A stretch of DNA of 64,000 bases. It comes from Paenibacillus ihbetae. GTDB lineage: Bacteria; Bacillota; Bacilli; Paenibacillales; Paenibacillaceae. The stretch's first letter is position 1. Each line of letters starts with the position of its first letter. The notes beneath the pieces were generated by a model. The model saw nothing but the letters and a program-made list of their open reading frames with translations, ran no database searches and had not been told where the DNA came from. Location: assembly GCF_002741055.1 (NCBI RefSeq), contig NZ_CP016809.1, positions 868,001-932,000 on the forward strand, read 5' to 3'. Position numbers and translations under genes: made by a program. Shown here one piece after another: positions 17,292-26,432 of the stretch.

Positions 17292-17912
17292 TTATTTCGT
17301 CGGCAGCACATTCGATCCTTGGCCTTCCGCCGGTTCCGTCAATAAATGCTTCGTGCAGTTGTACAGGAGCGGCGACCAGTCATCGTCCTTGCGCTCCACG
17401 ATCGTCAGCGACAGGTTGCCGATACGCTGGCTTAGCTGACCGCGGCAGACGAGCTTATACAGCTGTGCGAGGAAACCGCCATGGCTTACAACAAGGATAT
17501 TGCTGTTCCGATGCTTGAGCGCCATATCGTCCAAAAAGACAAGTCCTCTGGACATCAGCTCCACATCGGTCTCTTGTCCCAGATCCTGCTGATGCCAGTC
17601 GGGACCGAAACGGGCCTCCCGCTCCTCCGCCGTGAGGCCTTCGACCTGCCCGTATCTGCGCTCCCTTACACGGGGATCCGGGTCAGCTACCGGAATGCCG
17701 AGCATGGACGCGACGATCTGCGCGGTTTCTTCCGCACGGGACAGGCCGCTGCTGATCGCAAAATCCCAATGATAGGGCTCCTGGCGAAGCCGCTCGCCAA
17801 GCAGCCGTGCCTGCCGCCGTCCTTCCTCATTCAGCGGAATATCCGTCTGTCCCTGTATTTTCCCCATCGCATTCCAGTCCGTTAAACCGTGGCGAACCAA
17901 CCCTATCAGCAT
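17292..17912 (-). CDS. Histidine phosphatase family protein (phosphoglycerate mutase-like)
   Basis: A 206-residue member of the histidine phosphatase superfamily. The catalytic LVRHGLTDWN is at residue 5, the acid/base Glu is in RERRYGQVEG near residue 85, and the second catalytic His is in VVSHGGFL near residue 145. ATG at 17910-17912 is chosen because AGGAGG is six bases upstream; an earlier ATG at 17927 overlaps the ribosome site itself. The substrate cannot be inferred; PhoE, GpmB and CobC-like enzymes share these motifs. Followed by a strong terminator. Confidence 0.9.
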   Translation of the reverse strand: MLIGLVRHGLTDWNAMGKIQGQTDIPLNEEGRRQARLLGERLRQEPYHWDFAISSGLSRAEETAQIVASMLGIPVADPDPRVRERRYGQVEGLTAEEREARFGPDWHQQDLGQETDVELMSRGLVFLDDMALKHRNSNILVVSHGGFLAQLYKLVCRGQLSQRIGNLSLTIVERKDDDWSPLLYNCTKHLLTEPAEGQGSNVLPTK

Positions 17913-17946
17913 GATCTTCCTCCTCATCTATCTTTCATAGCATACG

Positions 17947-18549
17947 TTACCGTCTGACCCGATTTAGCCGCATCAGGAAATACATGGCCAGCCCCACACT
18001 CAGGAGCGACAGCAGCATCCAATACTGCGGCTCGGTAGGACTCATTCCAACCACGAACGGATCGATAATTCCGCTGTTGGTCTTCGGAATGTTGTAATCC
18101 TTGCCCGTCAGGCTCTGACCGGTATCTGCGATCCCCGTCGGGATAATCCCGGTTGCAACCGCCTCGGGTGCCGGTTTAGCCGGGCTTTCGATGACTGCAA
18201 AATAAATGAAGCTGCAAACGAACAGTGCCAAAAATCCGGCTATCCATAAGGTCAACCGCTTACGAAATACTCGGCTTACTGCCCGGCTCTTCGAGGTTTC
18301 CTCCACCAGCCAAGGAAAATCCCGATAAATCCGGTCCATGACGTTGCGGTTGATCCGTTCGCTATCGATTCCCGGAATATCCTCCTCTTCCAGAACATGA
18401 ACCATGTTCAAACTCTGAAGCCACAATTCGTACTCCGCCGCGCACGCGCTGCAGGTATTTACATGCGCATTCAGCCGCTGTCGCCGCGGATCTTCGTCAG
18501 GCAAATCCCAGACACTTTCCATCAGCTCTCGGGCTTCTTGGCAATTCAT
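17947..18549 (-). CDS. Membrane anti-sigma factor with zinc-finger (zf-HC2) domain
   Basis: A 200-residue anti-sigma factor. The N-terminal ZAS domain has Cys3 and the HVNTCSAC (HxxxCxxC) zinc motif near residues 29-36. A membrane helix lies near residues 92-112 (LTLWIAGFLALFVCSFIYFAV), then about 60 extracytoplasmic residues, then a second hydrophobic segment (MLLSLLSVGLAMYFLM) before a basic end. It starts in an ATGA-type overlap with the sigma-factor gene, the usual sigma/anti-sigma coupling. It should hold the sigma factor at the membrane. A PrsW-type protease is encoded elsewhere in the window, but a link is speculative. Confidence 0.9.
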   Translation of the reverse strand: MNCQEARELMESVWDLPDEDPRRQRLNAHVNTCSACAAEYELWLQSLNMVHVLEEEDIPGIDSERINRNVMDRIYRDFPWLVEETSKSRAVSRVFRKRLTLWIAGFLALFVCSFIYFAVIESPAKPAPEAVATGIIPTGIADTGQSLTGKDYNIPKTNSGIIDPFVVGMSPTEPQYWMLLSLLSVGLAMYFLMRLNRVRR

Positions 18550-19139
18550 TTGCTCCCCATCCCTCTCAGCTCTTCCATGACCGGTTCGTAGAAATAAGGC
18601 TCGAGCTGAATTTTGACACTGCCTCTGGCTCGAAACAGCAGGGATTTGACGGAGCTGACGCTTTGACCTAATATGTCTGCAATTTCCTGATAGTCCAGCT
18701 GATCGTACTCCCGGAGAATCAGCGCTGACCGCTGCTTCTCGGGTAAATTATTGATGGCTTCCCTTACCATATGTACGCGTTCGCTTCGTAAAATCGCCTG
18801 TTCGGGTGCGACCTCAATCGGAGCCACGGGAACGACCCCGCTCTCCTCCAGCGGCAGCGTACCGCTGCGATGCTTCCGGAGCTCGCTCAGCACCGTATTC
18901 CGCGCGATGGTATACAGCCATGTCGAGAACGATGCATCCACCTCGCGAAACGAATGCAGGCTGCGGAAAGCCTTATAGAATGTCTCGGAGCATAAATCCT
19001 CCGCCATCAGCTCCATATTGGAGCTCTTTAACATATGATAGACAAATGCCAATATTTTTCTCTGGTAACGACGCATAAGCTCCGAGTACAGCTCGGTATT
19101 GCCCTGCTTGATTTCTTGTATTAACTGGGAATCCGTCAT
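18546..19139 (-). CDS. ECF RNA polymerase sigma factor
   Basis: A 197-residue extracytoplasmic-function sigma factor. Region 2 is at residues 15-90, with DLCSETFYKAF and the promoter-melting FSTWLYTIARN. Region 4 is at 125-180, with LPEKQRSALILREY and the helix-turn-helix LDYQEIADILGQSVSSVKS. The frame reaches a GTG at 19166, but ATG at 19137-19139 (MTDSQL) is the more usual N-terminus; AAGGAGG is 13 bases upstream, rather far. It is not clearly SigW, SigM or SigX. The stimulus is unknown. Confidence 0.9.
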   Translation of the reverse strand: MTDSQLIQEIKQGNTELYSELMRRYQRKILAFVYHMLKSSNMELMAEDLCSETFYKAFRSLHSFREVDASFSTWLYTIARNTVLSELRKHRSGTLPLEESGVVPVAPIEVAPEQAILRSERVHMVREAINNLPEKQRSALILREYDQLDYQEIADILGQSVSSVKSLLFRARGSVKIQLEPYFYEPVMEELRGMGSK

Positions 19140-19381
19140 ATGATTTTTCGTTCCTCCTTCTCCCACCGGTGCCTCAACTTCCTTGAATGTCCAAGGAAAC
19201 GATCAATTAGGATCTGTAAAAGTACCGTCAAACCATATATAGTTACGCCTCTTGGTGACTGACTATTCTATGTATTTGGCAATTTCCCCAAATCTTCTAC
19301 ACTAGCACTCTAGCATTATAGCACATATTGGAGAAAGAATCAGTTTTATGCCAGATTCCTTGGCATGTTCAGGAAATTGAC

Positions 19382-19459
19382 AAAAAAAAACCGCCTTCAT
19401 CTGAAGACGGCCGCACATAGTGCAATATTTTGGATAGGAGTGGAGAGAAACCATACTGT
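19382..19459 (-). ncRNA. Candidate small regulatory RNA of about 78 nt
   Basis: An isolated transcription unit without a reading frame, between tyrA and the sigma-factor gene. A consensus promoter (separate entry) predicts a start near 19459. An intrinsic terminator with a 9-10 bp stem (19391-19412, CCGTCTTCA/TGAAGGCGG) and nine Ts ends it near 19382. The 5' part is unstructured and contains CTCTCCACTCCTATCC (19425-19440), complementary to AGGAGTGGAGAG-like ribosome-binding sites. This is the pattern of base-pairing sRNAs with C-rich seeds such as FsrA or RoxS. No homology to a named RNA is claimed. Confidence 0.6.
19391..19412 (-). terminator. Terminator of the candidate sRNA
   Basis: Stem CCGTCTTCA/TGAAGGCGG with a 3-4 base loop, followed on the minus strand by nine Ts (19382-19390). 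Confidence 0.88.
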
Positions 19460-19465
19460 ACTTTT

Positions 19466-19494
19466 ATTATATGTATACGTTTTCATTTTGTCAA
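19466..19494 (-). promoter_or_regulatory. Perfect sigma-A promoter of the candidate sRNA
   Basis: Minus strand TTGACA (19489-19494), exactly 17 bases, TATAAT (19466-19471): a full consensus match, the strongest promoter seen in the window. The only thing it drives before a terminator is the roughly 78-base candidate sRNA; the sigma-factor gene begins some 320 bases further on. Confidence 0.8.
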
Positions 19495-19512
19495 TACAGT
19501 AAACGTATTTAT

Positions 19513-19539
19513 TTGCGGTTGTTTTAAAAACAACCGCAA
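19513..19539. repeat. 27-bp near-perfect palindrome after tyrA
   Basis: TTGCGGTTGTTTT and its complement are separated by one base, just after the tyrA stop codon. Folded in RNA it is a hairpin with an AT-rich top, but no T-run follows on the minus strand. It may be a terminator with a weak tail or an operator for the adjacent sRNA promoter, whose -35 lies about 19 bases away. Confidence 0.55.
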
Positions 19540-19542
19540 CAG

Positions 19543-20637
19543 CTATTGATAAACGGGATGACCTTTCGATAACAGCAGCTCTTTCGCCCGTTCCTGATCC
19601 ACTTCGTTCCGGAAGGACAGCCTCATAACGCCCGGCACATCTTCCCGGCTTTCGATGATTTGAATATTGCTCAGGTTGATGCTGTTGGCACCGAGCTCGG
19701 TCGCGATGCGGCCGATAATACCCGGGTGGTCAGGCACATCCAGATACAAGTCATACTGGGATACAATCATGCCTTTGCGTCTTTCCGGCAGCACGCTGCG
19801 GAACTCGCCCGCTCGGCGGAAAGCCTCTTCTATGGCAGCTCCGTTGCCCTCCTCCAGCATATCCATAAAGCGCTGAATCCCCTCATTCCAATCACGCAGC
19901 AGCGGCAGCATGACGTTCCGGTTATTCAGCAGGATATCCCGCCAAACGACCGGGTCGCTCGATGCAATCCGGGTAATATCGCGGAAGCCGCCGGCCGCCA
20001 GCGTGCGGTACAGCGCATTATCGTCGTTATAAGCGCTGATCTGGTTCACGAGCGCGACGGCAATGATATGAGGCAGATGACTGATGGCACCCACAATCTC
20101 ATCATGAAGACGCGGCTCAACCCGTACGATATGCGCCCGGGTATGCGCCAGAAGGCGTGCAAGGGTATCCAGCTTCTCCTCCGGTACGTTATCCGCCGGG
20201 GTAAGCACATAATAGGCATTTTCGAACAGCAGCGTCGAAGCCGCCCCGACGCCGGAACGCTCCGAACCGGCCATCGGATGCCCGCCGATAAAGCAGGCAT
20301 CCTTCAGCTCAAGCTGCGAGGCGCACTCGGCGATGCTTGCTTTCGTGCTTCCCACATCGGTTATGATACAGCCGGGCTTTAATTGAATCTCGTTCAACTG
20401 TTTCAGGTAATATTCAAGGCTGCCCACGGGAACGCAAAGGAAAATAACGTCTGCGTCCCGGGCTGCCTCCTCCACCGATAATGTAACATGGTCTACTACG
20501 CCTTTGGACCTCACCTGTTCGGCGTAAGCTTCGGTGTGCGCGTAGCCGGTAACGGTGATGCCCGGCTTCCCTTTAAAGCACAAGGCCAGCGATCCGCCGA
20601 TCAAGCCGACACCAAATATGGATATATGCATGGTCAT
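19543..20637 (-). CDS. tyrA: Prephenate dehydrogenase with C-terminal ACT domain
   Basis: Oxidatively decarboxylates prephenate to 4-hydroxyphenylpyruvate for tyrosine synthesis. The N-terminal Rossmann motif is FGVGLIGGSLAL (residue 8). GGHPMAGSERSGVGAA near residue 120 holds the catalytic His, and EIVGAISHLPHIIAVAL near residue 185 a second conserved His. A C-terminal ACT domain (YDLYLDVPDHPGIIGRIATE) from residue 295 is expected to give tyrosine feedback inhibition. 364 residues. Last gene of the trp-hisC-tyrA run; aroE, next in B. subtilis, is absent here. Confidence 0.95.
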   Translation of the reverse strand: MTMHISIFGVGLIGGSLALCFKGKPGITVTGYAHTEAYAEQVRSKGVVDHVTLSVEEAARDADVIFLCVPVGSLEYYLKQLNEIQLKPGCIITDVGSTKASIAECASQLELKDACFIGGHPMAGSERSGVGAASTLLFENAYYVLTPADNVPEEKLDTLARLLAHTRAHIVRVEPRLHDEIVGAISHLPHIIAVALVNQISAYNDDNALYRTLAAGGFRDITRIASSDPVVWRDILLNNRNVMLPLLRDWNEGIQRFMDMLEEGNGAAIEEAFRRAGEFRSVLPERRKGMIVSQYDLYLDVPDHPGIIGRIATELGANSINLSNIQIIESREDVPGVMRLSFRNEVDQERAKELLLSKGHPVYQ

Positions 20638-20714
20638 GTTCTCTCACTCGTTTCAAACTGCGATGTTTAGCTGATTATGGTGATTATGGTTGTTTCAAAT
20701 CCGTTCCTTGATTG

Positions 20715-21812
20715 TTATACTACAGGGCTCACTTCGGCGATTACCTGCTCAAGCGCTCCGATAAAAGCATCGTTCTGCTCCTGCGACCCGACCGTTACCC
20801 GAATCCAATTCGGATACCGCTCAAATCCAGGGCGGATGATAATGCCTTTGCTGAGAAGAGACTGGAAGACATCCTTTCCGGATCTTCTCACATCGATCAT
20901 GATGAAGTTGCCGTGTGCCGGGAAATACGACAGCCCGAGACGGTCTAATTCTCCTTGAAGGTACTTGATCCCTTCTTCATTCCGCTTGCGGCATTTGGCC
21001 ACGAACGCCTGATCTTTCAGCGCTGCCTTGGCTGCTGCCTGCGCTAGACGTCCCGTATTGAACGGCTCCCGTACACGGTTGATTAGGGAGATCACCTCTT
21101 CTTGTGCAACCCCATACCCGATCCGCATCGCCGCCAGCCCGTAAATCTTGGAGAAGGTGCGGAGGATGACCAGATTCGGGTAGCGACCCATCAGCGGGAT
21201 GCTGTTCGGGTACGAAGCATCGGTGACGTATTCGAAGTAAGCTTCATCGAGAACGACCATAATGTGCTCAGGAACGGCGTCCAGGAACTGAACAAGCTCC
21301 GCCTCCGAAACGATGGTGCCGGTCGGGTTGTTCGGATTGCATACCCAGATGATTTTGGTTTTATCCGTGATCGCGTCGAGCATGCCTTGGAGGTCGTGTT
21401 TTCCATCGACAAGCGGAACCTCGATGCTGACCGCACCTTCAATCTCGGCGTTTGTCTTATATACCGAGAACGTCTGGTCGGCCATGATCGTTTCGTCGCC
21501 CGGAACGAGGAATGCCCGGATAATGAGCGCGATGATCTCATCGGAGCCGCAGCCGAAAATAATCTGAGGGCTTGCAACGTTCAAATGCTCCGCCAGCGCA
21601 GCTGTCAATTCCGCTGCACTGCCGTCCGGATACAGGCTGAGCGTTTCCAGCTCCGCCGTGATCGCTTCTCTTGCAAGCGGCGAGCAGCCGTATGGATTTT
21701 CGTTCGAAGCCAGCTTGATCACGCGATCCAGCCCCAGCTCCTTCTTCACCTCTTCGATCGGTTTTCCCGGCTGGTAGACGGGAAGATCCACGATTTGCGC
21801 TTTTGGTTTCAT
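20715..21812 (-). CDS. hisC: Histidinol-phosphate / aromatic aminotransferase
   Basis: PLP-dependent class I/II aminotransferase of 365 residues, used for histidinol phosphate and, in Bacillus, also for tyrosine and phenylalanine synthesis, which explains its place between trpA and tyrA. The pyridoxal lysine is in RTFSKIYGLAAMRIGYG near residue 225; ASNENPYGCSP near residue 38 and WVCNPNNPTGT near residue 158 are further family motifs. The start has GGTGAGG upstream. Confidence 0.95.
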   Translation of the reverse strand: MKPKAQIVDLPVYQPGKPIEEVKKELGLDRVIKLASNENPYGCSPLAREAITAELETLSLYPDGSAAELTAALAEHLNVASPQIIFGCGSDEIIALIIRAFLVPGDETIMADQTFSVYKTNAEIEGAVSIEVPLVDGKHDLQGMLDAITDKTKIIWVCNPNNPTGTIVSEAELVQFLDAVPEHIMVVLDEAYFEYVTDASYPNSIPLMGRYPNLVILRTFSKIYGLAAMRIGYGVAQEEVISLINRVREPFNTGRLAQAAAKAALKDQAFVAKCRKRNEEGIKYLQGELDRLGLSYFPAHGNFIMIDVRRSGKDVFQSLLSKGIIIRPGFERYPNWIRVTVGSQEQNDAFIGALEQVIAEVSPVV

Positions 21813-21866
21813 TTGATATTCGCCTCACCTTTCATATCTATCTCTACAACTAATTCTTTAAACACC

Positions 21867-22694
21867 CTATCGGTCTAGGGCAAGCTTCGCTCCTTTTAAT
21901 TGTGCCACAAATTGTCCGATTTGCGAAAGCCCTTGTCCGCGAGTCTCCTCGCGCTCCAGCAGCGGAATATTCGATTCGATCGTGCGGACGATGGCGCTGC
22001 CGACTACGACGCCGTCACAAATCTTGGAGAATCTGGCCACCTGCTCCCCTGTTGAAATGCCAAAGCCGATCGCGATCGGCACGCGGCTGTATTCCTTCAC
22101 CGTCTCAAGGAAAGCCTCCACGCCGGAATAGAAATCCGTGCGCTCACCCGTTACTCCGAGCGAAGACACGCAATAAACGAATCCGGTTGCCTCCGAAAGG
22201 ATGGTAGCGATCCGCTCATGGGAGGTCGGTGCCACTAACGGAATGAGGTGAACGCCAGCCGCTGCTGCACGGGTACGGATCTCCGCCGATTCCTCCACGG
22301 GCAGATCCGGTATGATCAGGCCGCTGATATCGTGCTTCAGCACTTCCTCAAAGAAGGTGTCCAGGCCCATCTGCAGCACCGGGTTATAATAAGTGAACAG
22401 GATGAAAGGTAATTGGCTGCCGCGTTCCCGAGCCTTTAGTGCGATGTCCATGCAGGTGCGGATCGTGACTTTGTTCTTGAGCGCCCGCTCGGAAGCCCGC
22501 TGGATCACCGGTCCGTCGGCCAGCGGATCCGAATACGGCACGCCCAGCTCAATGATGTCGGCGCCGGAGCTTTCGAGCTCGGCGATGATGTCCAGGGTCG
22601 TCTCCGGGTCGGGATCGCCAACGGTCAAATACGGGATGAGCGCCGTTTTGTTATGCAATTTTAATGTTTCAAACGTCTGATCGATCCGGTTCAT
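21867..22694 (-). CDS. trpA: Tryptophan synthase alpha chain
   Basis: Cleaves indole-3-glycerol phosphate to indole and glyceraldehyde 3-phosphate, passing indole to TrpB. A 275-residue TIM barrel. Catalytic residues lie in [15 protein letters not shown] (Glu near 50, Asp near 61), and [12 protein letters not shown] and [10 protein letters not shown] form the phosphate site. The open frame begins far upstream inside trpB, but the true start is ATG at 22692-22694 (MNRIDQ), overlapping the trpB stop as ATGA. Confidence 0.96.
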   Translation of the reverse strand: MNRIDQTFETLKLHNKTALIPYLTVGDPDPETTLDIIAELESSGADIIELGVPYSDPLADGPVIQRASERALKNKVTIRTCMDIALKARERGSQLPFILFTYYNPVLQMGLDTFFEEVLKHDISGLIIPDLPVEESAEIRTRAAAAGVHLIPLVAPTSHERIATILSEATGFVYCVSSLGVTGERTDFYSGVEAFLETVKEYSRVPIAIGFGISTGEQVARFSKICDGVVVGSAIVRTIESNIPLLEREETRGQGLSQIGQFVAQLKGAKLALDR

Positions 22695-23890
22695 AGCGTC
22701 TTCCCTCCCGTATATGCCATAATGGACTCTACGTCCTTGTCGCCGCGACCTGACAAGTTGATGACGATCAGGTCCTCCTCGGTCCATTGCGGGGCCATCT
22801 TCACGGCTTGAGCCAGGGCATGCGCGGACTCCAGCGCCGGAATGATCCCTTCGGTCCGGCACAGCAGCTGCAGCGCTTCAAGCGCCTCCGCGTCCGTGAT
22901 CGGCTCGTATTGGACCCGCTCGATATCCTTCAAATACGAATGCTCTGGGCCGACGCCCGGGTAATCCAAGCCGGCCGAGATGGAATGGGCCTCCTGAACC
23001 TGGCCGTACTCATCCTGAAGCAGATAGCTCATCGAGCCCTGGAATACGCCCTGGGTTCCCTTAGTCATCGTAGCGGCATGGAACTCGGTCTCAACGCCCT
23101 TGCCGGCCGCCTCAACGCCGATCAGGCGCACCTCGCTATCCTCCAGAAACGGATAGAACATGCCGATTGCATTGCTGCCGCCGCCCACCGGTGCCAATAT
23201 CATGCTCGGAAGCCGGCCTTCGCTCTCCAGAATCTGTCTGCGCGTCTCGTCTCCGATGATTCGCTGGAAATTGCGAACCATCATCGGATACGGATGCGGT
23301 CCCACAGCCGATCCGAGCACATAGAACGTGTCCTCCACGTTGCTGACCCAGTATCGGAGCGCTTCGTTGCCGGCATCCTTCAGCGTGCGGCTGCCGGACG
23401 TTATCGGTATAACCTCGGCTCCGAGCATCTTCATGCGGAACACGTTAAGCTGCTGCCGCTTCGTGTCTTCTTCGCCCATAAATACTTTGCATTCCAGTCC
23501 AAGCAGCGCAGCCACGGTGGCCGTCGCCACTCCATGCTGGCCGGCCCCAGTCTCGGCAATGACCTTGGTCTTGCCCATCCGTTTGGCAAGTACGCCTTGG
23601 GCAATGGCATTATTAATTTTATGGGCGCCCGTATGGTTCAGGTCCTCCCGCTTCAAATAGATCTTGGCCTTGCCAAGATGACGGCTGAACCGCTCGGCGT
23701 AATACAGCGGAGTCTCCCTGCCGGAATACTGCTTCAGCAGATAGGCGATCTCCTCCTTGAATTCAGCATCTTCCGCATAGCGGTTATACTCCTGTTCCAG
23801 CTCGATCAAGGCGTTCATCAGCGTTTCCGGTACGAACCGTCCGCCGAACACCCCGAAACGTCCATTGACGTCAGGCAGCTCTGTTCTCAT
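22691..23890 (-). CDS. trpB: Tryptophan synthase beta chain
   Basis: PLP enzyme joining indole and serine to tryptophan. 399 residues. The pyridoxal lysine is in [11 protein letters not shown] near residue 88, with [17 protein letters not shown] and the phosphate loop [12 protein letters not shown] near residue 233. The N-terminal [16 protein letters not shown] is typical. The start overlaps the trpF end by four bases. Confidence 0.97.
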   Translation of the reverse strand: MRTELPDVNGRFGVFGGRFVPETLMNALIELEQEYNRYAEDAEFKEEIAYLLKQYSGRETPLYYAERFSRHLGKAKIYLKREDLNHTGAHKINNAIAQGVLAKRMGKTKVIAETGAGQHGVATATVAALLGLECKVFMGEEDTKRQQLNVFRMKMLGAEVIPITSGSRTLKDAGNEALRYWVSNVEDTFYVLGSAVGPHPYPMMVRNFQRIIGDETRRQILESEGRLPSMILAPVGGGSNAIGMFYPFLEDSEVRLIGVEAAGKGVETEFHAATMTKGTQGVFQGSMSYLLQDEYGQVQEAHSISAGLDYPGVGPEHSYLKDIERVQYEPITDAEALEALQLLCRTEGIIPALESAHALAQAVKMAPQWTEEDLIVINLSGRGDKDVESIMAYTGGKTL

Positions 23891-24564
23891 ATCCCCTTCA
23901 CCCTTTCCACGAATGCTTGCACCTTCTGTATGTCCTTCACGCCCGGCTCGCGCTCGACACCGCTGGATACATCCACGCCATCGGGAGCGTACCGGCTAAT
24001 TAATTGCGATACATTATCCGCATCGAGCCCTCCGGCCACGAAGAGCGGAATTCCATGCTGCTTGGCCCAGTCTTGGTAAGGCGGAATGAGGTCCCAGGCG
24101 AATGTCTTGCCTGATCCCCCGCCATACTCCGGATCGAAGGTATCGACGAGCAGTCCGTCGATGCAGCCTGCATACGAGTCGAGCGCAGCCATTCGTGCTT
24201 CATCGCTCTTCTCCCCGCCGATCGACACCACTTTAAAAACGGAAACCGGGAAGCGCTCTTTCACTTCCCGGCAAAACTGCGGCGTTTCCTGACCGTGCAG
24301 TTGTACGATGTCGAGCGGGGCATGCGAAAGCAGCTCCTCAAGCTCGCTCCAATCAGGATTAACCAACACGCCGACGGCGGCGGGCGCCTGTCCTGAGCTC
24401 CACTTCTTCAATATGCCGATCAGCTCCCCGGCTTGCTCGGGCGTCACCTTCCGCCGGCTCTTGGCAAATACAAATCCGATATAATCCACAGGTAAGTTTA
24501 TCATAGATTTTAGCACTTCAACGCTTTGAAGTCCACATATTTTTACTGCCGTCTCGCTCATCAA
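23887..24564 (-). CDS. trpF: Phosphoribosylanthranilate isomerase
   Basis: Amadori isomerisation of phosphoribosylanthranilate in tryptophan synthesis. A 225-residue TIM barrel starting TAVKICGLQ with catalytic Cys, [39 protein letters not shown] (catalytic Asp), and [16 protein letters not shown] at the phosphate site. Thirteen bases separate it from trpC. Confidence 0.95.
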   Translation of the reverse strand: MMSETAVKICGLQSVEVLKSMINLPVDYIGFVFAKSRRKVTPEQAGELIGILKKWSSGQAPAAVGVLVNPDWSELEELLSHAPLDIVQLHGQETPQFCREVKERFPVSVFKVVSIGGEKSDEARMAALDSYAGCIDGLLVDTFDPEYGGGSGKTFAWDLIPPYQDWAKQHGIPLFVAGGLDADNVSQLISRYAPDGVDVSSGVEREPGVKDIQKVQAFVERVKGI

Positions 24565-24576
24565 GCCGCTCCCCTT

Positions 24577-25383
24577 TTATTCCGAGTCAGTGGCAACCGG
24601 GACCGGTCCCATCAAATCATTCACGGCACGGAAAACATCCGGCTGTCGCATGAAATGTTCTCCAACCAGTACGCCATGCGCCCCAACATAATGCAAATAC
24701 GAGATATCGGCCGGCCGCGATATGCCGCTCTCGCTGATAAGCGTCACTCCTTCAGGCACATCGCCTGCCAGATCGGCTGTCGTCTCGAGCGAGGTTTCGA
24801 ATGTGCGCAAATTCCGGTTGTTGATGCCGATCAAAGACGGATTGAGCTTAAGCACCGTACGAAGCTCCTCACTGTCATGCACCTCAACCAGGCAGTCCAG
24901 CCCGATGGAAGAGGCCAGGTCCATAAATTCCGCCATACGCTCCTCCGTAAGAATTGCGGCAATGAGCAGAATAGCGTCCGCGCCAAGCAAGCGCGCTTCA
25001 TAAATTTGCGTCTCGTCGATAATGAAATCCTTGCGGAGCAGGGGCAAACGGACAGCCTCGCGAACGGCCTTTAAATAATCTCCGCTGCCCTGAAAGTACT
25101 CCCGGTCCGTCAGGACGGAAAGGCAATCGGCATCTGCGGCCTCGTAGGCCTTCGCGATCATGACCGGATCAAAATCCGGCCGTATCAATCCTTTGGACGG
25201 CGAAGCCTTCTTCACTTCGGCGATCAAGCCCATGCTGCGTTTGCGCCCTTCCGCAAGCGTTCGTGCAAATCCGATAGTCGGCGGCAATTCCTTAATCCGG
25301 CTTTCCGCTTCCGCAGCGGAGAACGTTTCGCGCAGCTTCGCGACCTCCTGCTTCTTCGTGGCTACGATTCGATCAAGATACAT
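24577..25383 (-). CDS. trpC: Indole-3-glycerol phosphate synthase
   Basis: Closes the indole ring from CdRP. A 268-residue barrel with N-terminal MYLDRIVATKKQEV, AEVKKASPSKG (catalytic Lys near 56), LLRKDFIIDE (Lys near 113), LIGINNRNL and LISESGISRPADI. The ATG overlaps the trpD end by 11 bases, with GGGGGAA as ribosome site. Confidence 0.96.
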   Translation of the reverse strand: MYLDRIVATKKQEVAKLRETFSAAEAESRIKELPPTIGFARTLAEGRKRSMGLIAEVKKASPSKGLIRPDFDPVMIAKAYEAADADCLSVLTDREYFQGSGDYLKAVREAVRLPLLRKDFIIDETQIYEARLLGADAILLIAAILTEERMAEFMDLASSIGLDCLVEVHDSEELRTVLKLNPSLIGINNRNLRTFETSLETTADLAGDVPEGVTLISESGISRPADISYLHYVGAHGVLVGEHFMRQPDVFRAVNDLMGPVPVATDSE

Positions 25384-26413
25384 AGCTTAATTCCCCCGTC
25401 CGTATAATAAGCTGCTCCAGTTTCGCCTGGGCAAGCCCTGAATCAATAGCATGCGCAGCCTGCTGCACGCCTTCCTTAAGACTGTCCGCGAGTCCGGCTA
25501 CGTAGATGCAGGCTCCGGCATTCGCCAGCACGATATCCCGGTATGCGCTTTTCTCCCCGCGGAGCACCGAGCCGATAATCGCGGCATTTTCCTGGGCGTC
25601 ACCGCCGAGGATCGCCTCCATCGGATGAACCTGCAGGCCAAGGTCGGCAGGATGAATGTCATAGGTGCGCACTTCCCCGCCCCGAAGCTCGGATACTCGG
25701 GTCGGAGCGGATACGCTGATTTCATCCAACCCCTCATGGCTTGTGACGACCATGGCTCTCTTCAGTCCGAGCTCTTTCAGCACATGGGCGATCGTTTCCG
25801 TCTTGCTCATGTCATATATCCCGAGCATCTGCCGGTCCGCCCCGGCCGGATTCGTCAGCGGTCCCAGCATATTGAACACCGTCCTTACCCCCAGCTCCTT
25901 CCGCGGCGCGGCCGCATGCTTCATCGACGGATGATAGATCTGGGCGAACAGGAAGCAGATGCCGATTTCGTCAAGACATGCCTTGGCCTGCTCCGGCGTC
26001 AGGTGAATGTTAACTCCTAGCGCTTCCAGCACATCCGCGCTCCCGGCGCGCCCCGAAGCGGAGCGGTTGCCGTGCTTAGCCACCCGGACCGATACCGAGG
26101 AGGATATGATGGCCGATACCGTTGAAATGTTGAATTTATGAATGCCCGACCCGCCGGTTCCGCAGGTGTCCAGCAGCCGGTTGCGCTCCGTGACAACTCT
26201 CCCGCCGGCTCCTCTCATCGCCTCGGCAAAGCCAGTGATTTCATCGACAGTCTCCCCTTTGATCCTCAGGGCGGTCAGCAGGCCTCCGATCTGAGAAGGA
26301 GTGGCCTGCCCGTCCATAATGGACTGCATCACTCCGCGCGCTTCTTCACGGCTCAGGTCCTGGCCTTCAATCAGCTTGGAAAGGCTGGATTGTACCGGTT
26401 CCATAATGTTCAT
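25373..26413 (-). CDS. trpD: Anthranilate phosphoribosyltransferase
   Basis: Transfers phosphoribose from PRPP to anthranilate. 346 residues. The diagnostic DTCGTGGSGIHKFNIST PRPP loop is near residue 83, followed by KHGNRSASGRAGSADVLEALG and GVRTVFNMLGPLTNPA near residue 175. AGAGGAGGAG precedes the start. Confidence 0.96.
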   Translation of the reverse strand: MNIMEPVQSSLSKLIEGQDLSREEARGVMQSIMDGQATPSQIGGLLTALRIKGETVDEITGFAEAMRGAGGRVVTERNRLLDTCGTGGSGIHKFNISTVSAIISSSVSVRVAKHGNRSASGRAGSADVLEALGVNIHLTPEQAKACLDEIGICFLFAQIYHPSMKHAAAPRKELGVRTVFNMLGPLTNPAGADRQMLGIYDMSKTETIAHVLKELGLKRAMVVTSHEGLDEISVSAPTRVSELRGGEVRTYDIHPADLGLQVHPMEAILGGDAQENAAIIGSVLRGEKSAYRDIVLANAGACIYVAGLADSLKEGVQQAAHAIDSGLAQAKLEQLIIRTGELSYVS

Positions 26414-26432
26414 CTCGTTCTCCTCCTCTAGG

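Noticed and set aside
22787..24079. 430-codon plus-strand frame opposite trpB/trpF
   Set aside because: Shadow frame; trpB and trpF are intact on the other strand.
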